Of a DNA stretch of 64,000 nt, positions 46,188 through 58,098 are shown one piece after another (positions within the stretch are counted from its first letter, which is position 1; each line of letters begins with the position of its first letter). A model generated the notes under the pieces. It ran no database searches, was not told where the DNA came from, and saw only the letters and a program-made list of their open reading frames with translations. The position numbers were made by a program, and so were the translations under genes. Where the stretch lies: assembly GCA_012932295.1 (NCBI GenBank), contig JAAONU010000016.1:43555241-43619240 (forward strand), read 5' to 3'. Origin of the DNA: Cyclina sinensis. Taxonomy: Eukaryota; Mollusca; Bivalvia; Venerida; Veneridae.

Positions 46188-47233
46188 AGGAGTGTTCAAA
46201 TATGAATGCATCTAGAACGTTATATTGTTCAATATTGTGAGAAACACGAGAAAATGAAGGTTATTTGATAGATATACATGTTAGCTTTACATTGATACCA
46301 CATTCATTAAAATCTGTTCACTTTAGCTGTGTTTTTAGCCCGCTATACATTGTCTACTCGTAAACTAATACAAAAATGGTTGGTAGAAGATCAGAGTATG
46401 CCAATGAAATACGGTCTTATATTAAGAATTGTGTCTCCTTGGCATAGGGTGTAAAGACATTTTTGGTGAAATCTGTTCTGTATATGGACAAAATAAAATG
46501 TCCTTTTCATCAGTTATTCTAGGTTTAATAAATTCATATATGGGTTACTTTCAACTGAAGATGCACCCCATGCCTGTTGGCCTAAAACAGCAATGTCTGT
46601 CAAGATGGTTGCTAAAGTGAAAGAAATACTTAATACCGATGCAAGATACGACACTAGGCAAATAGCTATTATCGTTGGCATCTCATTAGGAGCAGCTAAT
46701 ACCATTCTCAAACATATTTGAAAATAAGAAAGATCTTAGCTAGATGAATTCCCAATTTGCTGACAGATGAGCAGAAAAATGCTCACGTGCAATGCAGTAA
46801 GTTGTTGCTTAAATAGTATCCAAATTACAATGCACAGTCTTTTCAATGTCAGATTGCTGCATGACAACCTGTCTTTGCACAAGGCATCTATAGTGCAAGA
46901 CTTTCTGAAGCAGAAAAAAGTCATTGTGCTCCCCTATCCTCCGTATTCACCTGACCTCGCCCCTTGTGACTTGTTTGTTTCCAAAGCTAAAAAAAATACC
47001 TTTCATGTGGAAAATTTGTTCAGCACAAAAACCTCGGTTCTGCAATATTCAAGTGTCTTCATTGCATACCTAAAAAGGACTATGAAAAAGCCTTAAAAGA
47101 TTGGATCTGGAGACTGAAACTTTTTGTATCTGTTGGAGGTGAATACTTTGAAGAAACAAAGTAAAAAATTCAGTGAAACCTATGAAGAATCAAATTTTTA
47201 CATTCTTGGATGCATTCATATTTGAACACTCCT
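46188..47233 (+). mobile_element. mariner-family transposon with intact inverted repeats, dead transposase
   Basis: The ends 46188-46212 and 47209-47233 are perfect 25-bp reverse complements, beginning AGGAGTGTTCAAAT, and the match continues ~7 bases inward with two mismatches. Inside, broken frames give a mariner transposase. It has IRNCVSLGIGCKDIFGEIC and a YGQNKMSFSSV helix-turn-helix, then KEILNTDARYDTRQIA, a PNLLTDEQKNA-type linker, and a C-terminal block where the second catalytic region reads LLHDNLSLHKA and the third PYSPDLAPCDLF. At 1,046 bp it is shorter than an intact mariner (~1.3 kb); the segment between the first and second catalytic residues is largely deleted. It inserted near TA-containing sequence, but an exact TA duplication is ambiguous. 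A family 1 element begins four bases after its right end. Confidence 0.9.
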
Positions 47234-47237
47234 TTTT

Positions 47238-49384
47238 AGCTCACCTGAGCACAAAGTGCTCAAGCTTTTGTGATCGCCTGATGTCCGGCGTCCATCCGTC
47301 CGTCCGTGCGTGCGACGTCAACTTTTTCTTCAAACAACTTCTTCTCCAGAACTGCTGGGCCAATCTTCCTGAAACTTGACAGGAATGTTACTTGCATGAA
47401 GCTTTACCAAAATTGTTCAAATGGTTCAGGTCCATTGCATTTTTAGGCCACAGGAGCTAAAAATAGATTTTCAAAGTTGGAACTTTAAAAATCTTCTTCT
47501 CCAGAACTACAAAGCCTGGAGCTTAGATATTTGGTATGAAGCATCATCAGGTGGACCTTTACCAAGTTTGTTCAAATCATGACCCCTGGGTCAAAAATGG
47601 CCCTGCCCCAGGGGTCACTAGTTTTACATAGAATTATATAGGAAAAACTTTAAAAATCTTCTTGTCAGAAACTGCAAGGCCTAGAGTTTAGATATTTGGT
47701 GTGCAGCATTGTCCAGTGGACCTCTACCAAGTTTGTTCAAATCATGGCTCCTGGGTAAAAAATGGCCCAGCCCCGGGGGTCACATGTTTTACATAGAGTT
47801 ATATAGGAAAAACTTTAAAAAATCTTCTTATCAGAAACTGCAAGGCCTAGAGTTTAGATATTTGGTGTGCATCGTTGTCTAGTAGACCTCTACCAAGTTT
47901 GTTCAAATCATGGCTCCTGGGTCAAAAATGGCCCCGCCCCAGGGGTCACTTGTTTTATATAGAGTTGTATAGGAAAAACTTTAAAAAATCTTCTTGTCAG
48001 AAACAGCAAGGCCTAGAGTTTAGATATTTGGTGTGCAGCATTGTCCAGTGGACCTCTACTAAGTTTCTTCAAATCAAAGCCACTGGGTCAAAATAGGCCC
48101 CACCCTGGGGGTCAATTGATTTTACATAGGCTTATAAAGGAAATCTTTAAAAGTCTTCTTCTCAGAAACCACAATGCCTACAGCTTAGATATTTGGTATG
48201 TAGCATTGTCTAGTAGACCTTTATCAAGTTTGTTCAAATTATGTCCCCTGGGTCAAATTGGCCACGCCCCAGGGTTTTCTTGATTTACATATAGTTATAT
48301 AGGAAAAACATGAAAAATCATTTTTCTCCAAAACTAATAGGACTAGACCTTAGATATTTGGTGTGGAGTATTGTGTTGAGAACCTTTACCAGTATTGTTT
48401 ATATGTTGGCCCCGGGGTCAAAATTGGCCCCACCCGGGGGCCCTTAATATGTAAAAAAGGCAATATTTAAAAATCTTCTTACTGGAAACCTCAATGCTTA
48501 CAGCTTAGATATTTGGTATGCAGCATTGTCTAGTGGATGTCTACCAAGTTTGTTCAAATTATGTCCCCTGGGTCAAAATTAGCCACGCCCCAGGGTTCTC
48601 TTGGTTTACCTATAGTTATATAGGAAAAACATGAAAAATCATTTTTCTTCCAAACTAATAGGACTAGACCTTAGATATTTAGTCTGGAGTATTGTGTTGA
48701 GAACCTTTACCAGTATTGTTTATATGTTGGCCCCGGGGTCAAAATTGGCCCTGCCCCGGGGGCCCTTAATATGTAAAAAAGGCAATCTTTAAAAATCTTC
48801 TCACTGGAAACCTCAATGCCTACAGCTTAGATATTTGGTATGCAGCATTGTCTAGTGAACCTCTACCTAGTTTGTTTGAAAAATGTCCCCGGGGTCACTA
48901 TTGGCCCTGCCCCAGGGGTCACAAGTTTTAAATAGCAGTATAGAAGAAAATCTTTAAAAATCTTCTTGTCTAAAACCACAAGGCCTAGAATTTTATAATT
49001 TGGCATGAAGCAAGCTTTATCAAGCTTTTTGAAATTATTAGATTAGGTTAAAGGTCATGGAGGCTAAAAATAGATTTATCTACTGTACCTCATAGAGCCT
49101 TCATTTATAGACCAATATCTTTGATATTTAGTATATAGGTTCCTTGCATGGACGTCTACCTATGGGTAGGGTTTGAGGTCACTGGGTCAAGGTCAAGGTC
49201 ACCATAGCTTATGATAGATATTTCTACTTTCTGTCATAGAGCCTTTATTTATTGACTGATATTTTACATATTTGGTTTGTAGGCACTTACATATTTTCAA
49301 TTAAAAAATGAAATACTGCTTAACAGCAAACCTACAGCCAAAGTACTCAGGTGAGCGATCCAGGGCCATCATGGCCCTCTTGTT
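47238..49384 (+). mobile_element. Hairpin-ended repeat (family 1), long complete copy
   Basis: 5' end AGCTCACCTGAGCACAAAG with a hairpin, then a GTCCATCCGTCCGTCCGTGC tract, then about ten ~165-bp tandem units (for example starts at 47678, 47843 and 48010; 'ggcctagagtttagatattt', 'cctctaccaagtttgttca', 'ggccccgccccaggggtcac'). The 3' end is a 300-bp non-repetitive segment shared with 23014-23313, then CTCAGGTGAGC, hairpin AGGGCCA-TCA-TGGCCCT, and CTTGTT ending at 49384. The 5' GCTCACCTGAG and 3' CTCAGGTGAGC are complementary. It encodes no protein. Confidence 0.85.
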
Positions 49385-50766
49385 TTGAAAAAAAAAATCG
49401 AGTTATTGCCGTTGCCGTTCCCGTCCGAAAATTTTAACACTGATCATAATTTTTTTATTCCTTGATGGATTATCTTTATACTTGGACACAACAACCCTTT
49501 GGACAAGACCTTCAAGATGACCAGACCAAACATGACCTTGACTCTTAAATGACCTTCAAATTCAAGGTCAGAATATTGGATTTTGCTATAATTGGCCATA
49601 ACTTTATTATTAGTTGGTGGATTCTCTTCATGCTTGGACACAACAACCTTTTGGAAAAGGCCTTCAAGCAGACCAGACAAAGCTTGACCTTGACTCATAA
49701 ATGACCTTCACCTTCAAGGTCAAAATATTTAATTTTGCTAAAATTGGCCATAACATTATTAATAGGTGGATTGTCTTCATACTTGGGCACAACAACCCTT
49801 TGGACAAGATCTTCAAGTTGACTGGACTAAACTTGACCTTGAATCATAAATGACCTTCACCTTCAAAGTCAAATTATTAAATTTTGCCAAAATTTGCCAT
49901 AACTTTATTATTAATAGGTAGATTGTCTTCATACTTGGTCACAACAACCCTTTGGACAAGATCTTCAAGTGAACCAGATGCAACTTGACCTTGACTCATA
50001 AATGACCTTCACCTTCAAGGTCAAATTATTAAATTTTGCTAAAATTGTCTATTACTTTAGTATTTATGGTTGAATTTGATTTATACTTGGACAAAACAAC
50101 ACATATGACAAAACCAACATGTTGAATAACTCAGATATGACCATGACCTTGACCGTCAAGGTCAGTTGATTGAATTTTTGCTTAAATTGTCATAACTTTC
50201 TCATTTATTTATCGATTTGATTCATATTTGGTCTGAACAACACTTATGACAACTCTGACATTATGATTATTTATCCCTCCGCCAAAGGCGAAGGGGATAT
50301 TAGAAATGCCCTTCGTCCGTCCGTCAGAAACAATTTTGTCCGGAGCATAACTCCAAAACTACTGGAGGGATTTTATTCAAACTTAATACACTGACAGAGC
50401 ACATTGGTTGATAGTGCAGTGTGCAAGTGCAATAACTCTACCTTGCCTTTTTTTAAGAGTTATTCCGCTTTATCAGATTTACCTGATAAATTTTGTCCGG
50501 AGCATAACTCCAAAACTGCTAGAGGGATTTTATTCAAACTTCATACACTGACAGAGCACATTGGTAGGTCGTGCATTGTGCAAGTCCAATAACTCTCCCT
50601 TGCCTATTTTTAAAGTTATTCCCCTTATCAGAATTACTTGATATATTTTGTCCGGAGCATAACTCCAAAACTACTTGAGGGATTTTATTCAAACTTCATA
50701 CACTGACAGAGCACATTAGTAGGTAGTGCAGTGTGCAAGAACAATAACTCTACCTTGCTTATTTTT

Positions 50767-52337
50767 AGTTCACCTGTCACGTAGTGACAAAGTGAGCTTT
50801 TCTGATCACCTTTTGTCCGTCGTCCGTCCGTCCACAATTAGTTTGTTAACACTCTAGTGGTCACGTTTTTGCCTCAATTGTCATGAAACTTGGTCAGGAT
50901 GTTTGTCTCATTAATATCTCGGATGAGTTCGAACATGGGTTATCAGGGTTGGAAAACTAGGTCACAGAACCCAAATATAGAAAAACCTTGTTAACACTCT
51001 AGAGGCTACTTTTTCAGTCCAAATATCCTGGAAATTTGTCAGAAAAGTTCTATCGATGATTTCTAGCTCAAGTTCTAATATGGGTCATCTGGGTTCAAAA
51101 ACTAGGTCACGGAGCCCAAAAATAGAAAAATCTTGTTAACACTCTAGAGGTTACATTTTCAGCCCAAATAATCTAGAAATTTGTCAGAAAGGTTGCTTTG
51201 ACGATTTCTAGGTCAAATTCAAAAATGGGTCATCTGGGGTCAAAAACTAGGTCACAGAGCCCAAATATTGAAAAACCTTGTTAACACTCTAGAGGTAACA
51301 TTTTTAGACCAAATAATCTGGAAATTTGTCAGAAAGGTTGCTTCTATGATTTCTAGCTCAAGTTCGAATATGGGTCATCTGGGTTCAAAAACTAGGTCAC
51401 AGAGCCCAAAAATAAAAACATCTTGTTAACACTCTAGAGGTAACATTTTCAGCCCAAATAATCTGGAAATTTATCAGAAAAGTTGCTTCAAAGATTTCTA
51501 GCTCAAGTTCGAATATGGGTCATCTGGGTTCAAAAACTAGGTCACAGAGCCCAAAAATAAAAACATCTTGTTAACACTTTAGAGGTAACATTTTCAGCCT
51601 AAAGAATCTGGAAATTTGTCAGAAAAGTTGCTTAAAAGATTTCTAGCTCAAGTTCGAATATGGGTCATCTGGGTTCAAAAACTAGGTCACAGAGCCCAAA
51701 AATAGAAAAATCTTGTTAACATTCTAGAGGTTAAATTTTCAGCCCAAAAAATCTGGAAATTCGTCAGAAAGGTTGCCTTGAGGATTTCTAGATCAAGATC
51801 GAATATGGGTCATCTGGGGTCACAAACAAGGTCACAGAGTCCAATTATGGATAAACCTTGTTAACATTCTCAAGGTAACATTTTCAGTCCAAATAATCTG
51901 GAAATTTGTCAGAAAGGTTCTATCAATGATTTCTAGTTCAGTTTTGAATATAAGTTTTCTGGGGTCAAAAACTAGGTCACAGAGCCCGAAAGTAGAAAAA
52001 CCTTGTTAATGCTCTAGAGGTTACATTTTTTAGTCCAAATGTCCTTGAAATTTGTCAGAAAGGTTGTTTCAATGATTTCTAGCTCATATTTGGATATGGG
52101 TCATCTGGGATCAAAAACTAGGTCACATGGCCCAAATATTTAAAAACCTTTTTAACACTCTAGAGGTTACATTTTCAGTACAAATAACCTTAAAATTTGT
52201 CAAAGAGATTGTTTCAATAATTTCTAGGTCAAGTTCGAATATCGGTCATCTGGGGTCAATTAACCAGGTCCATAGCAACTTTGTTAAAAGCAGTCATACT
52301 CAGGTGAGCGATACAGGGCCATCATGGCCCTCTTGTT
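50767..52337 (+). mobile_element. Hairpin-ended repeat (family 1, 145-bp core), nested in family 2
   Basis: 5' end AGTTCACCTGTCACGTAGTG with the hairpin GTCAC-GTA-GTGAC, a GTCCGTCGTCCGTCCGTCC tract, then about ten 145-bp units (for example 'actaggtcac' at 51391, 51536 and 51681). The 3' end has CTCAGGTGAGC, AGGGCCA-TCA-TGGCCCT and CTTGTT. The flanks 'cttgcttattttt' and 'agagttattccccttt' are joined in the empty family 2 unit at 52481-52511. Confidence 0.85.
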
Positions 52338-52586
52338 AGAGTTATTCCCCTTTATCAGAATTACTTGATAAATTTTGTCCGGAGCGTAACTCCAAAACTA
52401 CTTGAGGGATTTTATTCAAATTTCATCCACTGACAGAGCACATTGTTAGGTAGTGCAGTGTGCAAGTCCAATAACTCTACCTTGCCTATTTTTTAGAGTT
52501 ATTCCCCTTTATCAGATTTACTTGTTTACATTTTAAAAATCCCAGCATATACATGTATATCTAATTCTTGAATTCTTGAACTTATT

Positions 52587-53036
52587 ATCCCCCCGCCAAA
52601 GGCGGAGGGGATATTAGAAATGGTCTCTGTCCATCCGTGCGTGCGTCCGTTCCAGTTTTGTCCGGAGCATAACTCCAAAAGTACTTGAGTGATTTTCTTC
52701 AAACTTCATATACTGAAAGAGCACATTTGGAGGAGGTGCAATGTGTAAGAATAATAACTCTACCTTGCCTACTTTAAAAATTATTCCCCTTTATCAGATT
52801 TAATTGAAAAACTTTGTCCGAAGCATAACTCCAAAAGTGCCTGAGCGATTTTTTTCAAACTTAATACACTGACATAGCACATTTGTAGGAAGTGCAGTTT
52901 TCAAGAACAATAACTCTACCTTGCATTTTTTTGTGGGATTTTCTTCAAACATTATTACATTGAGTGTTTGAAAGTACAACCTTCTGGTAGCTTCTTCCCG
53001 GCAGGGGGATTAACCATGTGTTACATGGCTCTTGTT
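52587..53036 (+). mobile_element. Hairpin-ended repeat (family 2), short complete copy
   Basis: 5' hairpin ATCCCCCCGCC-AAA-GGCGGAGGGGAT, a GTCCATCCGTGCGTGCGTCC tract, under two ~156-bp units, and the family 2 3' end. It either inserted into, or is an internal duplication of, the copy starting at 50273, because only one 3' end serves both. Confidence 0.75.
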
Positions 53037-53273
53037 TCAAGTTTGACCTTGACCTTTAAATGACCTAGACAGTCAAGGTCAAATCATTGAATTTTGTTAA
53101 AACTGGCCATAACTTTAGAATTTATGGTTGGATTTGAATCAGACTTGGACTAAACAACACTTATGACAAAGCCGACAAGATAAATTATTCAAGTTAGACC
53201 TTAACCTTTAAATTACCAAAACCGTCAAGGTCAAATAATTAAAGTTTGCTAAAATTGTCATAACTTTGTTGTT

Positions 53274-55128
53274 AGCTCACCTGAGCGAATGCTCAGGGTG
53301 AGCTATTGTGATCGCTGGATGTCCGTCGTCTGTCCGTCGTCTGGCGTCTGTCGTCTGTCTGTTCACATTTGCCTTGTGTATGCAATAGAGGCTGTATTTG
53401 TGATTGGATCTTTATGAAACTTGGTCAGAATGTTTGTCTTGATGAAATCTAGGTTTGGATTGTATATGGGTCATCTGGGGTCAAAAACAAGGTCACGGGG
53501 TCCAATCTAAGAAAAACCTTGTGTATGCGATAGAAGCTATATTTTTCATTGGATTTTCTTAATATTTTGTCAGATTGTTTGTCTTGATGAGATCTAGGTT
53601 GGGATTGTATATGGGTCATCTGGGTTCAAAAACTAGGTCATTGGGTCAAATCTTAGAAAAACCTTGTGTATGCAATAGAAGCTGTATTTTCCATTGGATT
53701 TTCCTTATATTTTGTCAGAATGTTTGTCTTGATGAAATCTAGGTTTGGATTGTATATGGATCATCTGGGGTCAAAAACTAGGTCACGGGGTCCAATCTAA
53801 GAAAAACCTTTTGTATGCGATAGAAGCTATATTTTTCATTGGATTTTCTAATATTTTGTCAGAATGTTTGTCTTGATGAGATCTAGGTTGGGATTGTATA
53901 TGGGTCATCTGGGGTCAAAAACTGGGTCACAGGGTCAAATCTTAGAAAAAGCTTGTATATGCGATAGAAGCTGTATTTTTCATACGAATTTCCTAATATT
54001 TGGTCAGAATGTTTGTCTCTATGGTATTTAGGTTGGGATTGTATATGGGTCATCTGAATTCAAAAACTAGGTCATTGGGTCAAATCTTAGAAAAACCTTG
54101 TGTATGCAATAGAAGATGTATTTTCCATTGGATTTTCCTAATATTTTGTCAGAATGTTTATCTTGATAAAATCTAGGTCAGGATTGAATATGGGTCATCT
54201 GGGGTCAAAACTAGGTTACAGGGTCAAATCTTAGAAAAAGCTTGTGTATGCGATAGAAGCTGTATTTTTCATCCGAATTTCCTAATATTTGGTCAGAATG
54301 TTTGTCTCTATGGTATTTAGGTTGGGATTGTATATGGGTCATCCGGGTTCAAAAACTAAGTCATTGGGTCAAATCTTAGAAAAACATTGTGTATGCAATA
54401 GAAGCTGTATATTCCATTGGATTTTCCTAATATTATGTCGGAATGTTTATCTTGATAAGATCTAGGTCAGGATTGAATATGGGTCATCTGGGGTTAAAAC
54501 TAGGTCACAGGGTCAAATCTTAGAAAAAGCTTGTGTATGCGATAGAAGCTGTATTTTTCATCCGAATTTCCTAATATTTGGTCAGAATGTTTGTCTCTAT
54601 AGTATTTAGGTTGGGATTGTATATAGGTCATCTGGGTTCAAAAACTAAGTCATTGGGTCAAATCTTAGAAAAACCTTGTGTATGCAATAGAAGCTGTATT
54701 TTCCATTGGATTTTCCTAATATTTTGTCAGAATGTTTATCTTGATAAGATCTAGGTCAGGATTGAATATGGGTCATTTGGGTTCAAAACTAGGTCAGGGT
54801 TAAATCATAGAAAAAAGCTTGTGTATGCGATAGAAGCTGTATTTTACATCCAATTTTCCTAATATTTAGTCAGAATGTTTGTCTTGATAAAATCTAGGAC
54901 GGGATTGTATATGGGTCATCCAGGGTCAAAAAATAGGTCACAGGGCCTATTCTTAGAAGACCTTCTGTTCAGCTACAACAATGAAACATTTGATAATTTT
55001 GCATGCAGAATAAATCTTTGACCTTGGATGATCTTGGCCTTGACCTACTTACTTACATCCTGATTTTTTTATGTTTCAGTGCAATGATTCTCAGGTGAGC
55101 GATATAGGGCCATCTTGGCCCTCTTGTT
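53274..55128 (+). mobile_element. Hairpin-ended repeat (family 1, 145-bp core), nested in family 3
   Basis: 5' end AGCTCACCTGAGC-GAAT-GCTCAGGGTGAGCT (long hairpin), then repeated GTCCGTCGTCTGTCC. About ten 145-bp units follow ('actaggtca' at 53632 and 53777; 'tgtatgcgatagaagctgta'). The 3' end has CTCAGGTGAGC, AGGGCCA-TCT-TGGCCCT and CTTGTT. It splits a family 3 unit between 'ataactttgttgtt' and 'tatggttggttttgattc'. Within its core, two unit subtypes appear to alternate, suggesting a higher-order duplication. Confidence 0.85.
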
Positions 55129-56282
55129 TATGGTTGGTTTTGATTCATACTTGGACAAAACAACAATTATAACAAAACCGACATATTGAATAACTCAAGT
55201 ATGACCATAGCCTAAAAATGACCTTGACGGTCAAGGTCAGATGATTGAATTTTGATTAAATTGTCATACCTTTCTCATTTATTTATGGATTTGATTCATA
55301 CTTGGACAAAACAACACTAATGACAAATCCGACATTTTGATCCTTTCAGATATGACATTGACTCATAAATGACCTTCACCTTCAAGGTCAAATTAATAAA
55401 TTTTGCTAAAATTGTCTATTACTTTAGTATTTATGGTTGGATTTGATTTATATATTGAACAAAACAACACTTATGACAAAACCAACATGTTGAATAACTC
55501 AGATATGACCATGACCTTAAAATGACCTTGACTGTCAAGGTCAGATTATTTAATTTTTCTTAAATTGTCATAACTTTCTCATTTATTCATAGATTTGATT
55601 CATATTTGGTCTAAACAACACTTATGACAAATCTGACATTATGATTATTTCAAGTTTAACCTTGACCTTTCAATGACCTTGACAGTCAAGGTCAAATCAT
55701 TGAATTTTGTTAAAACTGGCCATAACTTAAGAGTTTATGATTGGATCTGAATCAGACTTGGCATGACAAATCCGACATTTTGATTCTTTCAGATATGACC
55801 TTGACCTTTAAATGACCTTTACAGTCAAGGTCAGATTATTGAATTTGCTAAACCTGGCCATAATTTTGTTATTTGTGGTTAGATGTTAATAATAATAAAA
55901 AAACAACACTTATGACAAAGCCGACATGATAAATTACCTTAAAACCTTTACATTAAAATGACCATGACCGTCAAGGTCAAATTATTGAATTTTGCTCAAA
56001 TTGTCATAATTTTTGTATTTTGTATTTATTTATGGATTTGCTCATACTTGGACAAAACAACACTTATGACAAATCCGACATTATGATTCTTTAATGTATC
56101 AACTTTACGTTAAAATGACTTGACCTTCAAGGTCAAATGGCCATAACTTTGTTATGTATAATTATATTTCCAAATGATGTTTCATTTAAAATCCCTTCAC
56201 CACAGTGTGCTTCCTCTGATGTGTTTGCCTTTGGAAATAGGAAAAAAATCGAGCGTGACCCCCGCTTGCGGTGGCTCTTGTT

Positions 56283-58097
56283 AGCTCACCTGAGCGGTAG
56301 GCTCATGGTGATCTATTAGGATCGATCAATGTCCGTTGTCCGTCCACACTTAGTCTGTTAACGCTCTTGTTGTCACATTTTTGCCTCAATTGTCTTGAAA
56401 CATGGTCAGGATGTTTGTCCCAATGATTTCTCGGACGAGTTCGAACATGGGTCATCTGGGATTAAAAACTAGGTCACAATGCCTAAATATGGAAAAACCT
56501 TGTTAACATTCTAGAGGCTACATTTACAGTCAGAATATCCTGGAAATTTGTCTGAAAGGTTGATTTGATGACTTCTAGCTCAGAGTTGAAAATGGGTGAT
56601 CTGGGGTCAAAAACTAGGTCACAGAGCCCAAATGTGGAAAAACCTTATTTAACCTCTAGAGGCTACTTTTTCAGTTCAGATATCCTGGAAATTTGTCAGA
56701 AAGGTTGTATTGATGATTTCTAGCTCAATTTCGAATGTGGGTGATCTTCGGTCAAAAAGAAGGTCACAGAGTTTAAAAAATACAAAAACCTTGTTAACAC
56801 TCTAGAGGCTACATTTTCAGTTCAAATATCCTGGAAATTTGTCAGAAAGGTTGTTTCAATGATTTCTAGCTCAAGATCGAATATGGGTCATCTTGGTTCA
56901 AAAAATAGGTCACAAAGCCAAAAAATGGAAAAACCTTGTTAACGCTCCAGAGGCTACTTTTTCAGTCCAAATATCCTGGAAATTTGTCAGAAAGGTTGTT
57001 TCTATGACATATAGCACTTTTTGAATATGGGTTATCTGGGGTCAAAAACTAGGTCACAGAGCCCAAATATGTAAAAACCTTGTTAACACGCAGAGGTTAC
57101 ACTTATAGTCCAAATATCCTGAAAATTTGTCAGAAAAGTTGTTTCAATGATTTCTAGCTAGAACTAGGTCACAGAACCCAAATATGGAAAAACCTTTTTA
57201 ACGCTCTACATGTAACATTGTCGGCTCAAAAAACCTGGAAATTTGTCAGATAGATTGTTTCGATGGTTTCTAGCTCAAGTTCTTATATGGGTCATCTTGG
57301 GTCAAAAACTAGGTCACAGGACCCAAATATGGATAAACATTTTAAACACTCTAGAGAAAACATTTTCAGTCCTAATATCCCGGACATTTGCTAGAAAGGT
57401 TGTTTCAATGATTTCTAGGTCAAGTTTGAATGTGGATTATCTGGGTTCAAGAACTAGGTCACAGAGCACAAATTTGGAAAAAAACCTGTTAACACGCCAG
57501 AGGTAACATTTTCAGTCCAAATAACTGGAAATTTGTCAGAAAGGTTGTTTGATGGTTTCTCGCTCTGATTTGAATATGGGTCATCTGGAGTCAAAATAAA
57601 GGTCACAGAGCCCAAATATTGAAAATCTTTGTAAACACTCTAGAGGATACATTTTCAGTCCAAATGTCCTGGATATTAGTCAGAAAAGTTGTTTCGATAA
57701 TTTCTAGCTTAACTTCGAATATTCAAAATCTAGGTCACAGAGCCCAAATATGGAAAACCATGTTAACACTATAGAGGTTACATTTTAATTCCAAATATCC
57801 TGGATATTTGTCAGAAAGGTTGTTTCGATAATTTCTAGCTCAAGTTCAAATATGGTTATCTGGGGTCAAAATATAGGTCATAGAGCACAAATATGGAATA
57901 AAAACTTGTTAAATCTCTAGAGGTATTATTTATTTTCAGTCCAAATAACCTGGAATTTGTCAGAAAAGTTGTTTCGGTAATTTCTAGGTCATGTTTGAAT
58001 TTGGGTCATCTGGGGTCAATTAATCAGATCCATAACAATTTTGTTAAAAGGAGTCATACTCAGGTGAGCGATCTAGGGCCATCATGGCCCTCTTGTT
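56283..58097 (+). mobile_element. Hairpin-ended repeat (family 1, 145-bp core)
   Basis: Starts immediately after the family 3 CTCTTGTT end with AGCTCACCTGAGCGGTAGGC. A GTCCGTTGTCCGTCC tract and ~145-bp units (56468, 56613 and on) follow. It ends CTCAGGTGAGC, AGGGCCA-TCA-TGGCCCT, CTTGTT at 58097. Its second half, from 57004, is included in the 4,020-bp duplication. Confidence 0.85.
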
Positions 58098-58098
58098 T

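Larger units (their letters stand above)
50273..53036 (+). mobile_element. Hairpin-ended repeat (family 2), composite, inserted in family 3
   Basis: 5' end ATCCCTCCGCC-AAA-GGCGAAGGGGAT (hairpin), a CGTCCGTCCGTC tract, then ~156-bp units ('ttttgtccggagcataactc', 'cactgacagagcacatt', 'aataactctaccttgc'). A second 5' end of the same family occurs at 52587. The 3' end has GGCAGGGGGAT, complementary to the 5' ATCCCxCCGCC, then CCATG-TGTTA-CATGG and CTCTTGTT, finishing at 53036. Its flanks, 'gattatt(t)' and 'caagtttgaccttgac', are joined in uninterrupted family 3 sequence at 55643-55667, so the whole block is a single insertion site with no target duplication. Confidence 0.8.
49385..56282 (+). mobile_element. 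Hairpin-ended repeat (family 3, GACCTTGACC type), host of nested insertions
   Basis: Begins right after the previous element's CTTGTT, with 'aaaaaaaaaatcgag' and a GCCGTTGCCGTTCCCGTCC tract. Its core is a ~153-bp repeat marked by 'acttggacacaacaaccctt', 'atgaccttcaccttcaaggt' and 'ttgctaaaattggccataac'. It is interrupted at 50273-53036 and 53274-55128 by other elements. The 3' end near 56282 is CCGC-TT-GCGG followed by TGGCTCTTGTT, again a hairpin plus CTCTTGTT. No coding capacity. The long size reflects the insertions: its own sequence is ~2.3 kb. Confidence 0.75.

Noticed and set aside
56282..56282. Canonical Helitron 3' end CTRR
   Set aside because: The ends are CTTGTT after a hairpin, not CTAG-type, so classical Helitron was dropped in favour of a Helentron-like reading.
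57243..57506. Repeated ORF pair (57243-57506 and 61263-61526, 87 residues; also 57995 and 62015) as a conserved protein
   Set aside because: The ORFs are identical because the DNA is a tandem duplication, and they run through 145-bp minisatellite units and an element end.
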